A stretch of DNA of 64,000 nt, taken from positions 186,001-250,000 of the forward strand of contig JAVYIG010000038.1 in assembly GCA_035222895.1 (NCBI GenBank). Reading direction: 5' to 3'. Source of the stretch: Strongylocentrotus droebachiensis (lineage: Eukaryota; Echinodermata; Echinoidea; Camarodonta; Strongylocentrotidae). Both the position numbers and the translations under genes were made by a program. How positions within the stretch are numbered: the first letter of the stretch is position 1; every line of letters begins with the position of its first letter. The notes under the pieces were generated by a model. The model made no database searches. It was given only the letters and a program-made list of their open reading frames with translations, and was not told where the DNA came from. Positions 1 to 12,626 of this stretch are shown here, piece after piece.

Positions 1-1027
1 CATCAAAATCGATTAAATTCTGTTAACATGATGAGTTACATTTCTGTTCAAACCTCTCAACGTGTGCCTTTTTTCGTGATAAAAGTATTTATTCTCTCGG
101 CGATGTTAACATTACTACATTACGTTATCAGGAAATGCTGTACAAATACAACCATGCACGCGAGAAAGAGAGAGAGAGAGAGAGAGAGTCATTTTGTGAA
201 TACGCAACGAAGGACACTCTTTTCGCGCACACGGATTCTTTACTCACACAAGCGCACACGCACCTACACACACTCACCCACGTCAAACAGGCGAAATTGC
301 AATTTCTTTGCATCTTTGTGAACCGTGAGTGGGTTCGTATACCAGTACGAACGAGGGCTATAGAGGACTCATAGCGTGTTTAATCATATTTCTCCAAATT
401 GCAATATAAACAATTTTACAAATCCTTTTCCAAACAGTTATAAATCGCTCGGACGGCAGATTGGAAAATGTCATGTTCCGTAAAAGATGAATTTTATTTT
501 TTCGGCGTCAGCTAAGTTTGTGAAAAAATGAACCGATTTTTCTTTTTAAAAAACATTATTTTATTGTATCAAAATGCTTTTTAAATTGTTTTCTATCAAT
601 ATTATGGGGGTTAATGATAACTTTTGGAAATGAAGTGATTAAAAACTAAACTTTCACTAATAATATTTGATATCCCTTGAAACCTTCTCTTTTTCGCGCG
701 GATGAAAGTTAAATCTATAAATGATAATTGTATATTATGTATTTACTTTCTTCGAATCTGTGTAATACCAATATTTTTTATTTTTTAAACTCAAGGACTA
801 TAACTTCCCCCACGGGAAATAAATAACATGAACTCATTAAACAGAAAATACAGAACGAAAAGACAGCTTGCTTTTTCTATAACAATAATTAATGTCCTGT
901 ACTCATTACATTGAAACCTTGCTTACAAATAATATTGACATAACAGCTCGTTATGTTAGCCTTCACAGGCAATTACATAATTGACAAGCACTTGACACGT
1001 CCTATCTTTATATCCTGTCAATCACGC
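1..1027. other. Intergenic, no gene seen
   Basis: AT-rich sequence with a (GA)n microsatellite at about 163-188 and a short CACA-rich run after it. Open frames here are short and overlap the microsatellite. No splice-flanked coding stretch was recognised. Confidence 0.6.
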
Positions 1028-1190
1028 AGTGACGTCACGTGATATCTTTGCTGATCACGTGGCTTAAGCACACATTCTGTCACGTGCTTCGACAGTGACA
1101 TGATTTGATTGTTGGAAGATCTGCTGCACGCGAAGAGTGAACTACAACGAGTCGAGCACTCTGACAGCATAAAGCTTATAAAAATAAGCC
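1028..1190. promoter_or_regulatory. CRE plus triple E-box cluster with downstream TATA-like box
   Basis: TGACGTCA (1030-1037) overlaps CACGTG (1036-1041). Further CACGTG cores lie at 1056-1061 and 1081-1086, and TATAAAAATA is at 1177-1186. A full CRE and three 6-bp palindromic E-boxes within 57 bp is well above chance for AT-rich DNA. The arrangement looks like a promoter reading rightward, but no coding exon was found to the right. If it drives a gene, that gene's coding exons are not visible here, or it reads leftward out of the window. Confidence 0.35.
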
Positions 1191-2008
1191 GGGATAGCCG
1201 GTAACAAGAATGTAATATTTTCTTTTCTCCGCATCAAAACTTCAAGTAGTCTAGTTTTAATTAAAGGAAAATATCCATGAAGTCATATTGACTGAACACA
1301 CTTGTGAGTTATGATAGCTATGGTAGAGGTCTTTGTAAAAGATGCACATCGTTAAAGCATAAACATTTACTGAGAGATTTCAAAACTGCATGTACCAGAG
1401 GGAACTTGGTCTACGAAATGTATATTAACACTTTCCTTCTCTGAATTTTCCGTTCTCTTCCAGACTTATTTTTTCTGGTAACTCTATAATAACTAACCCA
1501 AGATAATAATAATAAGGATAATGATAATAATAAAGAAATGCTACTGTTGGCCTGGAATATAAAAATGGGTTACGTTACAGTATGAAAGAAAAAAGAAATA
1601 TACTCCCCTTACGAACCATGCACATTTCCGTTCATAAAAATATTTAAATATTCAAAATTTGTTTTCTCCATCAGTGTTTGTTCCTGATTTCGACAGTTGC
1701 TTGATAGGAATGAATATTTTGTCTGCAAGCATAAGTTTGTTTATCGAGTTTCTCTTATTAAACATTCGATTGCTTTAAATATCTTCTCATCCCAAAGGAT
1801 ATTATTTTCTGTCAACTTTGAACTTAAAGTCGAATATATCAGCAGCTATACGATGCGAGTTGGATATATTAATTTGTCTTGATAGAGAGAATAAATGAAG
1901 AGAGAAAGAGGGAGAGAAAGAGCGACACAGAGTGATCACGAAAGGGGAGTGATAAAGCACAGCGAGCTACAACACACCCACACACACGTTATATAAAAGA
2001 GAGATGGA

Positions 2009-2046
<38 letters not shown>

Positions 2047-5029
2047 TGGTAATATTATTATAGCGCAGTAATAAACACCCTTAGACGAATCTGGAACACG
2101 TACTAGTACGCCGTTATGTTTAGTCATTAATGAAATAGAATATAGTTTGCGTCAATACCTTAACGGCTTTCAGGTTGACCCATTTTAACCGTTCCATAGA
2201 TTCGCTTTGGTTCAAGAAAAGTCCACTTATCCTTGAGCTGTATAAACGTCACAAACGATGAAATACCCCTCATACCTTCACTAATGAGGCGGCATGTGCA
2301 ATGCCAGATATAAAATACTTAAAGTTGATACTCATTGATGAAGACAGTCACACCAACCTTGTGAATTATTCTTGAATATTATGGAAGAAAGATTCCAAAT
2401 TATTCAAAATTGTAAAGAGTTACATAAAATAACAAACCGGCAATATTTTTTCAGGCTCATGATTTGTAACTAAAATTTGAGTCAATTTCTACTGTTTTTT
2501 CCATTTTGAATCAGAATTAAAACAAAACTATAAGAGTCATAGAAAATAGATGAATTCTAACCTTTGAAATGATTCAAATATTCGCTGGAAAGTATTTCAT
2601 TTTCTCAAGATTTCTAAAGTTATTGACTAGCTAGATTAAAGTTGAGAAATTGTACCCTTCGCTTGAAAAAATGTCATCCATTACCTTTAAGTTCCTTTCA
2701 TCTTTAGAACTAAATCAGGAAAACTTTCGGGACAAGCCCTAAAGCGCTTCAGCTACTGCATTTCGCAAAACCTTTAACTCAAAATTCTCTCAGGAACTGT
2801 TTGTAAGAAGACAAGTGGGTAACAACCTTCTGGGCAGGGCAATTGACGTATTACCTTATCCCAATTACGTGAAGAAAAAAGGCTAACATTGCAATACGCC
2901 ATCCCCTACGAAATTCTGTCCCAAATGCAAAGAAAACAAATCGTTTTGTGAAATAGCCTTTAAAGCAATTTAGAATCTTGATGACGTTGTATTTATTACC
3001 ATTTGACCAAATTTCCTGGGGCCGATTATTACTCGTCACTCGATGGGCCATTTATGTCTGATTTTCTCCGCTTCGTCCATCATGCACATCGCCCTCCAGC
3101 CTTTCGCTCCTTTTTGTATTCTTACATGGTGATGGTCTTAATAAAATCGCTTCCAAATCCCCTTTTCTTGATAGAATGACGGGTGATTGTCTCTGCGAGA
3201 CAGTGCCACAGAGAAAAGGTAACCGGAAGTGAAAAAAGGACATTTTGATGATGACAGGTTAGCCTACGAATAAAAAAGAGCATCGGAAATATTGAGCTGT
3301 GCACCTTGTTCATGCCGCAATATAGATTTATTTTACTTTTTGTGGAACGATTTGACCGGCAGTGACCATGTTCGTTTGCACTACATGTACATGCAGATTA
3401 AATTTAATAAGCTGCCAAAGAGGGGCATGGCCTATATTGATTTTTGTAATAACTTGTTTAGCCTGAATAGGACAGAATGAGATGTGAGGTATTTTTCCAA
3501 ATAACGACTCAATTAAAGACAAAAGCAGATCTAAGCATATCGATATAAAACTATTATATTCCGTTTCTACAAGGCCAGGAATCAAACAGTACACATGTAT
3601 TGCAAAATTAGCAATATGCCAACTCTGATTATTATTAAGAATAACCTGTGTGTATTAATAATTCTGCAAGGGAAGAATTAAGTTTTGAGAGACACTGCAT
3701 GGTCCGAAATACTTCACCGCTATAGTGTGTGGTATAGTTATAATGAGATGATTGTGTGTCGACAATTTGTATTTGCGGAGACATACCATCAGCTTTAAGT
3801 TTGTCTTGTGGTAGCATTTCATAAAAATATATGTGCAGTAAGCAAGATGATTAAACTAACGGGGGGAGGGGGGTGCTCTTGCAAAATTTCTGTAATAAAC
3901 AAGGAAACAAAGGGGATAAAGATTATACAATTTGATGCATATAAGAACCTGTTCAGAACATGAGGATACATGTAGTTCACCATGCAACGCAACAGAAATT
4001 TGAAGAGGGCATTTAAACAAATATTTTTCAAGCAATCACCTTAACTTCAGTGGTAGTCAGACATCTTGAGGATCTTTTAAATCATGAATTTGGATAGGGA
4101 ATGGTTAAAACAAAAATCACAACATTTTTAAAACGCAATTTGAGACATCATCTAGTTGAATACTGAACCGGAGATAACGTGGGCTGGAGTGCAATGAAGA
4201 TCGTGTATCATAACTAAATCTAACCGCACCCAATGGGTTAATTAAACCTCTCTTGAGTAGAGACTTCCTTCTCTCATCACCCCTATAAAGAGCTTTACTT
4301 GTCGTGTTTAAATCAAACAGTTCTGACTCTCCATCTGTCAGCAGCCCTAAGCAAGTGTTCATCTCTCTGTTTAGTCTAACACATTCGTGTCTTATCGCAA
4401 TACAATGACTGCATCGTTAGATACCCAGACACTCTCTCCTACCAGTCTCCTCTAAGCACATTCGTGTACACGCATCCATGTTATTACGTGAGTTCATAAC
4501 ATATAGTGCCTTTATACCACACCATAACAAAATGTCATCTTGCTTAACAGTTGACTACTTGACTCTGCACTGGGTGTTTTTTATTATACATTTAACGTTG
4601 ATTCCTAGTCTTGCCAATTCAAACAGATGAAACTATCCAGAAGATATTAGTAGTTGATAAATTAGTAAATTTTCTGTTCAAATGTTTTATAATATGTAAA
4701 GAAAATTGACTGGTTCGTTCTTGAAATACCAAACCATGAAAAGCGCAGGACACTGATATGTGTATGTGGGACTACACAAACAAACGGTACTAGGATTTGG
4801 GTTAAAAGTCGTTTCTGTCTGTGTCTAGTCATATTTGAAAAAAACAATCAATAGCAATCCTTGACATGTGACTAAGAAGAATTAGAGAATCTTCACCGTT
4901 AGCTAACCTGCCGATTTATTTAATCTATTATTCATATTTCATTTGGCAATTTCACACAAAAATAACAATGTATATAATGAGTAAACAAACATTGAAGGAA
5001 TGTCAATTTTAAATGGGCAATCTTACTGG
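1191..5029. other. Intergenic, no gene seen
   Basis: AT-rich DNA with a (GA)n tract at 2011-2040. The open frames of 60-90 codons at 2851-4362 have no recognisable motifs. I could not identify any conserved exon or RNA. Confidence 0.55.
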
Positions 5030-5136
5030 AGGACCTCTGAGTGCATCAGTTGGCTGCCGGGGAAGAGGAAAGCAAACTTAATCACTGTAACTGTAATGGT
5101 CCCTCTTCCTGACCAACTGGTGCACCCAGAAGACCT
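5030..5136 (+). ncRNA. Candidate microRNA-like hairpin
   Basis: A GC-richer island in AT-rich DNA folds on itself. GTGCATCAGTTGG (5041-5053) pairs with CCAACTGGTGCAC (5113-5125), giving 13 pairs with one G-U. GGAAGAGG (5061-5068) pairs with CCTCTTCC (5102-5109) after an asymmetric internal loop. AGGACCTCTGA (5030-5040) pairs with CCAGAAGACCT (5126-5136) with few mismatches. The overall stem is about 32 bp with a ~33-nt terminal loop, the size and shape of a pre-miRNA. I do not recognise either arm as a known miRNA. The reverse strand would fold similarly. Confidence 0.4.
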
Positions 5137-5987
5137 GCAAAATATAGCATGAAGGTAAATAAAAGGTATAGCATTTCATGAACAAAATAAGTGACAAAAA
5201 CAAAGCACAAGGAGAAAATCAAACTAATATGCATGATGACACTAGTTCATGACACGATATTGAGCATAAAAATAAAGTATATGGCCTCCCTATCTATATA
5301 AAGAATGATGGATGAGGTGATTAGAGTCAAAACCTCTCACGATTCATTGTGAAGGTTATATGGTGGCAAATATAGTGAAGTTATATAGTAAATAGATAAT
5401 AATGAAGTAAGCGAAAATGGATTTATAAAGCTATTCAATATTGCATTTGCGTTCCAGATACATTTTCTGTATACAAATAGGCTGTGATTAATATACAAGT
5501 TGATAACAACAAAAATCTGTCGAGTGAGTCGTATATAATTATGCTTGTTGCAAATCTCCGGCCTGCTTGTAATTATTGTTACCCCATCACGTATGATGAT
5601 GACTATGCATTGATATTGCTCTTTAAGAAGTGGGACGGCACATAATTTCCTTTAGCATAATGAAAGACAAAAACAAAAATATTTTATATTGTGTCCCCTC
5701 CCCCTGATATCCGCCAATGAAAATGACAGATTGCTACGATTCTTTTCATCTAACTTCACGCACCAGTTTTCTTAGTACGGACAAACGAACTGAAGTAGTG
5801 TGCACCGTCCAACAATCTTAAATGGATAACAATTATCAGTATTCCTTCAAGCACAGCTAAACCTTAAGCTAATAGAAAAGAGATAAGTTAAAAAACAACT
5901 GTTGCCGATGAAATGATAATCTTTTAGAAGGCACCGAATCCGACCGTAATATCAACATTATAAGCTCTTAAAAAGAAAAATATAGCA

Positions 5988-6042
5988 TATATATATATAT
6001 ATATATATATGATAGAGAGAGACAGAGAGGGAGAGAGATTAG
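5988..6042. repeat. (AT)n followed by GA-rich microsatellite
   Basis: An alternating AT tract of about 24 bp to 6010 is followed by GATAGAGAGAGACAGAGAGG and further GA-rich sequence. Confidence 0.85.
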
Positions 6043-6694
6043 GGGGAGAGAATTGTAGCCGATATATAAATTATATGTAAGCCTTTATCTGGAAATAATA
6101 AAAATTATATACCAATAATCCATGATTCTATGAGATCCGATACACACGCTAGAGCTTATCCGTTATTGAGCTCACTTACTTTGTAAATGTTAGTATCGTT
6201 CTTTTATGTATGACACTAATGGTTTTGATGACATTTTCAGCGATCTTTAAATCTGCAATCAATTTTATTCTGAACGTTGTTATAGATTTTTTTGAAATTG
6301 GTTCATAGGTTTGTAAATTAAAAATATTAAAACACAAAACCTTTATTCTCCCCCACTCATTCTTTTCCTTTCTTGTCACTTTAAAAAAAAAAACACAAAA
6401 GCCACTTCGGTCTTCCGCGGAAAATAGAAATCACTCAGAAAGATGAAATTGTGATGTAATTGAATGTCCTTGAGTAAGAAAAGGTGCAATTTTTCCATTT
6501 TAAGAAAAATTGAAGCGAGTGCAATTGAGTTAGACAAAAAGCATGTGAAGTTGAAGATTGGGAATGTTATATGAAATTTATATTTGTAGTCGTGCTTTCG
6601 AGATTGTCGTTGTTGACTTTACGGTTGACAATGGTTAAGGACATGGCAATTTTTATTATGCGGTGGCTCTCATTTGTGTCTTGTGATTATCCCC

Positions 6695-6872
6695 CTTTTC
6701 TCTCCTTTTCTCTCTCTCTCTCTCTCACTCTCTTTCTCTCTCTCTTCTCTCCTTTTCTCTCTTCTCTTTCTCGCTTTCTCTTATTCTTACTATTTCTCTA
6801 CTTCTTGCTCTCTTTTTCTCTCTCTCCTTATCTCTATCTCTCTCTCTCTCATTTTCTCTCTCTTTCTCTCTG

Positions 6873-6912
<40 letters not shown>
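6695..6912. repeat. Long CT-rich microsatellite
   Basis: About 220 bp of nearly pure pyrimidine built from CT, TTTCTC and CTTT units, ending in a pure (CT)n. The 92-125 codon frames across it are low-complexity Ser/Leu/Phe translations and not genes. Confidence 0.9.
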
Positions 6913-6915
<3 letters not shown>

Positions 6916-7953
6916 ATCGAAGGAGCATGGCGTGAGCAAGCAAATTGATTAAAGACATAACATTTTGATTGTCTTTGTTTAGTAAACCATCTTGAAGCCG
7001 GAATCGAAAAAAAGTTTGCAATTGATTAAAGGACCAAGAATGTTGGGCATAATCCATCCTCTATCGCCGCCGGGTACTGAAAATCGTGCGACTCTATTAG
7101 TTCTGCATAAAAAACTGGGTGAATGCTTTTTTCTTTTCTTCTTCTTTTTCCTTTTTATAGACACATACTCAAATCCCATACAGTAGCCTAAGTGATACTC
7201 CTTGAATTATAATTAGTATAGGAATATCAAGCTTATTAAATGACAACATAATCATCATGTCATCTTACTTTTTGTGCGAATGAGAACGGGATATTTAATT
7301 CCTCAGCGTATATGTGAGATTGTTCCATTTTCTATCTCGCACGTGTTTCCCCCGTGAATACATCAATGGATTTTATTCTTAACACCAGGTCAAGCGGCAC
7401 ATGCTCCAACATCAGGGCGAGGGAAAGGGAAAGAGAGAGGAAGGAGAATGGAAGAGGAGATACATGTATAGAGACATCGAGAGAGGGAGAGAGAAAGATA
7501 AAGAGAGAGCCGTGAATTGAAATTTCGATTTTTCGAAGGAGCTCTTTCCTGCGTTGTCATGGGAATGGAGAGAAGTCCCTTTCTGGATCATTTAATTGCT
7601 TGAGGCATTTGAGCTAAAGGAGATCCTTACCCCTGTTACAAAGCTTGCATTAGCCCTGGGACGATGATCGCTTTATGGCGTACTTTAGTATTGAGAAGGG
7701 CGCTTTGGTTAAAGATTAAATCCATTTGTTACAGAAACCATAAATACCTTATCCGATACGTAACACTGGTAATATTATGTCACGATATATAAAGCTCTAT
7801 CGGAATGCGTTTCTTGACGACCCACGGATCTTGTGACCAGCAAACAGAAGCAAAAGGAAGTATGAGGCTCTTGGTGTGCCATATTTTCAGACAAAATCCT
7901 CGGACAAGCAGCTAAAACAAGAGTCATAAGGGGTCGTAAATGTTCCGGGGATG

Positions 7954-7971
7954 CCCTGGATCCGCCACTGA
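7954..7971. repeat. End of a GGATCCGCC-type dispersed element
   Basis: CCCTGGATCCGCCACTGA is the same terminal sequence seen at 62356-62378 and, in related forms, at 54685-54705 and 60575-60595. Only this end is recognised here. Confidence 0.45.
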
Positions 7972-8115
7972 CTGCTGTCACTAAATTCAATCGATTCTAA
8001 AAGAGGGAGACTGATCCCTGAAAAAGACAGAAAAAACGAAGAATTAGTCCACCTTGCCTTGAATTTGTCTACAAATTGTATCTAAACACGCGTGAAGTTA
8101 TTACGTGCTATTACT

Positions 8116-8275
8116 GGAATACTCCCCAGGGAGTGGAGATTGTGCACACTGTGTGTGCGGGCAAGCTTTGAATCCAATGACCAGGGTTATAGTATATCTG
8201 TAAAGCGCATATAGAAACATCGTAGATGTATTAAGCGCTACATAAAAGCGGAATATTATTATCATTATTATTACT
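8116..8275 (+). repeat. SINE tail fragment
   Basis: GGAATACTCCCCAGGGAGTGGAG, then AAGCGC.. and TTAAGCGCTACATAAAAGCGG, followed by (ATT)n. The first segment recurs reverse-complemented at 24090-24115. An AGCGCT...(ATT)n ending is typical of echinoderm tRNA-derived SINE tails. No tRNA-like head is visible upstream in this copy. Confidence 0.5.
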
Positions 8276-8756
8276 TGCTAAATCAGCAAACGAAGGCAAG
8301 TGTGCATGGGAATTTTATATTAGTAAATTATCGACAAGATCGGGACTTCCCCTTTAATGATAATATCCTTGAGCAATGGAAAGACCTATATTTTGGTACG
8401 TGAAAATACTTGAATGTGAGGAACTCGAGCCCTCAGATTTAATCTTCACTCTCATTCAACTGAGTTAATTATTGATAGGGTATCGGCGACCAGACTGTTT
8501 TCTTTCAGTTTGAATAAGTAGTGTCTATGTTTCAGCTTTCATCAGTGTGGAGTGCCTTTGTGGAATTGTTCATTCTAGGTCTATTAGAAAAACACATCGG
8601 CTGTTGATTTGTATAGATTAGATGGTTTGTTTTTACCTGGTTGCTATTGAAGAAAGCATGTGTACGGTTGCGAGTAAGCAACTAGGGACCGACGGTTTTA
8701 AAGTCCTCTCCGATGGACTTGGTATTGAAGATAAATGCCTTACCAAATATCACTAT

Positions 8757-8829
8757 TGCATCGACTTGGGTTCGAAACCGGGACCTACCGGTACGAGACC
8801 ACTGCTCTACAACTGAGCCAGCCCGTTTC
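8757..8829 (-). repeat. tRNA-derived SINE head or tRNA pseudogene
   Basis: On the minus strand, GGCTCAGTTGTAGAGC (8804-8819, A box) and GGTTTCGAACCC (8768-8779, B box) are spaced as in a tRNA. The anticodon arm pairs poorly and position 33 is not T in the best fold, and no discriminator or acceptor match is clear. It is therefore more likely a SINE promoter than a functional tRNA gene. Confidence 0.5.
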
Positions 8830-9763
8830 CACATTTTGCAAGTGCTCATCAACGCAAGGGTCCTAATCAAAGTGCTACAAACTTCCCAGTTCGTGCGTCC
8901 ATACATATTTTTCAATTGTGTGATTTCTTGGCTTTTTATTCTCCAATGGATTGTGATCTAGTGAGCACCATATAGAGCTATACGTCTTATATGTTTGCCA
9001 CATATATTATATACCGGTACCAACAATTTATCACACTCATGTTCTCGATCAGAAAGCAGATTTCGATATGAGATATTATTTTCCCTCGGTCAAAATCTAC
9101 TTGTAGCCTACGTTAAGTACCAACGGATGGCTAACAACAGAAATCCCAGAAATTCTCAATTTTCCTTTTATATTGAACCAAGCTAATCAAATTAAGGAAC
9201 TAAAAGAATGGTATAGACACATCCCATAAGCTGGGACACTGTTAAACGTGACACTATACAAGCTAAAAGAACGTGCATAATGGAGCAAAAACCTCATTTT
9301 TTTCTGGGGAGGAAAGCAGTCTTCATGAAATGTATCTAAGCACCTGTTTCTACTAAATTGAACGTGAGTGACGCACGTCATCCAATCTCAGACATTAAAG
9401 AAGCTTGAACACTTGATGAAAAGTAACGACGCATAACATCTTAGCTTCTGAAAATGTCAAGTGGCAAGACAAACATCCACAGAATGTAACTAATTACAAC
9501 TCTCTTTTTATTTCTTTGATCTCAAACAAGAGAAAGCAGTTTAGACACTTTCTCCACTTATTTTTTTATTTATGACTCGTAAAATCCTATCTGATGTAAG
9601 TGTTAGGTATATGGGAACATATTTAACAAATAACAACTCTCTTTGTAGTTGCATGTATTTATGTATGTATGTATAATTTATATTAGAAACATATTAAAAT
9701 GTGCATCTCCTTTGTTTTATCTTTATAAATCAAATTGAAATCCAACTACAACAAACATTTGAT

Positions 9764-9862
9764 TTACACCCCTATTTTTTTTTTCTCTCTCTCTTTTCCC
9801 CTTTTACCAATGTTTTTTCATCCATATTTGTATTATTATGTATCCATTGAGGGTAGTCATGC
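9764..9862 (+). repeat. Interspersed repeat, matched in reverse at 56876-56962
   Basis: TTACACCCCT.., CCCTTTTACCAAT and ATTTGTATTATTATGTATCC followed by GGGTAGTCATG occur here. They recur in the same order in the reverse complement of 56876-56962. About 95 bp is shared. Confidence 0.6.
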
Positions 9863-10043
9863 TATCAATCTTTGCTTACTTTGTCAACCCTGCTATTTGA
9901 TGTTTTCGATTAGTTACAGCCAGTGTTACTTTATTCTACATATATTCTTTTGTCATGAATGTGTAAAATTTGCAATGTTTGTTACATATTTGTAAAACTG
10001 CAAAAGAAAAAGAAAATTAAACAGAAATGAATAAATCAAATCC

Positions 10044-10210
10044 AAATATATCAATTCACAACGCTAGATGCAATAAGCAAGATGCATAGATTGAACTCTA
10101 CAAGTGCGTTCGATTTATTCGCATCACCTGAGAATAAATCTAAAGCGCTTGTGAAGTTCAATCCATGCTACTTTTGTATTCCATCTAGCGTTATGACTTG
10201 ATATATTTTT
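10044..10210. mobile_element. Fold-back (MITE-like) element
   Basis: Imperfect inverted arms of about 75 bp. AAATATATCAATTCACAACG and CTAGATGCAATA on the left match, reversed, TCTAGCGTTATGACTTGATA and ATTCCATCTAG on the right. ATAGATTGAACT pairs with AGTTCAATCCAT. The centre holds CGATTTATTCGC and GAATAAATCT. No coding capacity and no clear target-site duplication. Confidence 0.55.
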
Positions 10211-10623
10211 CCTACTATTTTCACTCTGCGTCTCGTTGGACATTGTTCCTTTAAGAAGTTTAAATATATATGAGTGTGTATGTGTGCGTGTGTGTGTTTG
10301 TGCATATGTGTGTATTTCAGAATTTCAGAATTTCAGAATTTCAGAATACGAGGGGGGAAATGGCGATCTTCGTATTCACTAAAAGATTGCATAATTACTC
10401 TCAATCAAAGGGTCACTTCAGCATTCGTTCTGACCTGCTTCCTTTTATACCACTCTCACTTCATCAGTATTAAGTTATCTCCGGCTAAGAATGGTTGGGC
10501 AATCTAGATTAATTCTAAATTGACCCATCTGAGAAATCATCAATTTCATTTAAAGGTAAAGGAGGTACTGAAAGGGTAAGTAAACAGGGAACCACATTAT
10601 ACTTGATTTTAGCCGTCCATTTT

Positions 10624-10627
<4 letters not shown>

Positions 10628-10662
<35 letters not shown>

Positions 10663-10710
10663 TCCTCTCTCTCTCTCTCTCTCTCTCCCCTCTCTCTCTC
10701 TCTCTCTGTT
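10628..10710. repeat. (CT)n microsatellite
   Basis: Three pure CT runs broken by ACTTC and CCC. A second shorter run lies at about 10950-10970. Confidence 0.9.
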
Positions 10711-11309
10711 ATTTACATAAAACACCCACTCTCTTATATCTCTCCCATCTTATCTTTAGGTCCATGCTTGGCGAGTGTATGGATTCGTCAGTTCATAATT
10801 AGGACGAAAAATGTATATATTATTTTATTTCATATAGATATGAAAAGTCGAAATAAAGTAGCTTTAAATTTTGAAAATAATCCATTGTGTATTCATTACC
10901 TAACTCTCCATTTACCTCGTAATTTTCATATTTTCTATTTACACCCGCTTTCTCTCTCTCTCTCTCTCTCAATTCATATACATTTTCTCTGTCATATTCT
11001 TTTGATGAATGGAAAAGGCATATTGCATTAAACAACGGGGTATGTTAATGAGATTTGAGAAAGAAAATCTGGTGTATTGCATTTTTCCATCAATGCCAAC
11101 CAGTACTTTATTTCCATTAGGGCAGAAACAAACACTATGCGAAAATTGGCGTCGCTTATGACGAACTGGGTCGCCCCATTGTGCGCTTTCTTCGTTAGAT
11201 GTTGAAGCATTTTTGTTGATTTATGGCTCAAGTCGAAACGAGATATTTTCTACCGACCATTCATATGATTGAGCGCACCGGAGTAGGGGAAAGTACAATG
11301 TGGAATGTG

Positions 11310-11310
11310 G

Positions 11311-11346
<36 letters not shown>

Positions 11347-11373
11347 TAAAACACGGGTGATAGTAGGAAAGTC

Positions 11374-11405
<32 letters not shown>

Positions 11406-11410
11406 AGGGG
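11310..11410. repeat. (GA)n and poly-G microsatellites
   Basis: (GA)n at about 11311-11342, then a second (GA)n at about 11374-11394 running directly into a G-rich run. A (TATG)n-like run lies nearby at about 11503-11522. Confidence 0.85.
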
Positions 11411-12470
11411 TGGAGAGAGGGAGATATGTAGGAAATATTTATATATATAACTTTGCCTAATTATGTGACTTTTTTAAACGTGTGTATCTTTTGTGAATAT
11501 ATATGTATGTATGTATGTATGTACAAAGGGAGAGACACATATAGACAGAGGGAGGGAGGGAAATGTAGATACTTATTTGTCGTCGATGTCAACCCCAACA
11601 AAAATAGCAACAAGAAAACATACAAGACTTTTTCTTCGTTCCTGTACATTGAAATGACATTCTATTCCTAATTCTTATTAAATGCAACTCAAAGAAAATA
11701 AATATACATTTATAATGTCATATGTTCCCAAGTGATAACACGCAAGCCTGTGGTGTGAATCCTATGGGGTCATTAAAACACGATCATGGATTACGGAGGT
11801 GTATGATTTTCTCTTTAGTGATATTTTGATTTGTTGGTAACGTGAGCTTTACGTACCAAAGTGCGCTGAACTTTCCTAATTAACGCTCTACGCTTCACTC
11901 CAGCTCTTTGCAAATATGTGAATTTGTGAATGTGTGAATTGTTTGTGAATTAATGTGAGAATCGTAGAAATATGTGACAACTTAAAATAACTGCGCTAAT
12001 AATTTCCTGTCATATACCATGTCTTCTCGTAAAAAGACAAACAAACAAACAAAATCAAAGAAAACATACGAGTTAGGACTCATGACTGCAAAATATCTGA
12101 AAGCAGCAACCCTACACATCATTTCGAAATCGCGAATGATACACGAATCAATATCGAATTTTCAAAATACAAAATCAAATCAAATCGCTTATTTACCTAT
12201 AGCTTTTTTTTCCCCTTTATAACAGAACACGATAGCAGAGAGTTTTGAAAAACCAACCTAAGACAGTTTCATTATCCTTGTTCGTCACCTTTAGAAGTAT
12301 GCGATCCTTACAATGCAATGTAACGTAATTCCAATATGATTTCTATGAGATATATAATATGGTATAGGGTATTGAAATTGTCCTTGAATTGATTTCTCAA
12401 AAGTCTATGCGATCGTGTTACAAGATGGCTCCACTCCCCTTTGTTATTGTTGATAATACCTTTGAACATC

Positions 12471-12626
12471 AGGGATTTTTAGATTTGCACGTCGACATAG
12501 TGGACTGCTACGTGTCACGTCATTTAAAGGCGCTAGCAGTGCCTTTAATTAAGGGACGTCACAGTGCCTTAAATGGACGTCACACGTGGCATTCCACTAT
12601 GTCGACGTGCAAATCTAAAAGTCCCT
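12471..12626. mobile_element. 156-bp inverted-repeat element (MITE or large hairpin)
   Basis: AGATTTGCACGTCGACATAG with TGGA on the left is the exact reverse complement of the right end 12593-12616. The match continues inward through CGTGT/ACACG, GACGT and ATTTAAAGGC-like words to give arms of about 60 bp with few mismatches, around a short AT-rich centre. Outermost bases AGGGA..TCCCT also pair. No target-site duplication was identified. The open frame of 104 codons across it (12389-12703) is incidental. Confidence 0.7.

Noticed and set aside
4117..4362. 81-codon minus-strand frame of mixed, protein-like composition
   Set aside because: It looks less biased than most, but I recognise no family and see no supporting splice sites or neighbour.
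6571..6952. 92-125 codon frames rich in Ser/Leu/Phe
   Set aside because: They translate a CT microsatellite and have no complexity or motif.
8757..8829. Functional tRNA gene on the minus strand
   Set aside because: A and B boxes fit, but the anticodon stem is poor, position 33 is not T in the best fold and acceptor pairing is unclear. A SINE head is more likely.
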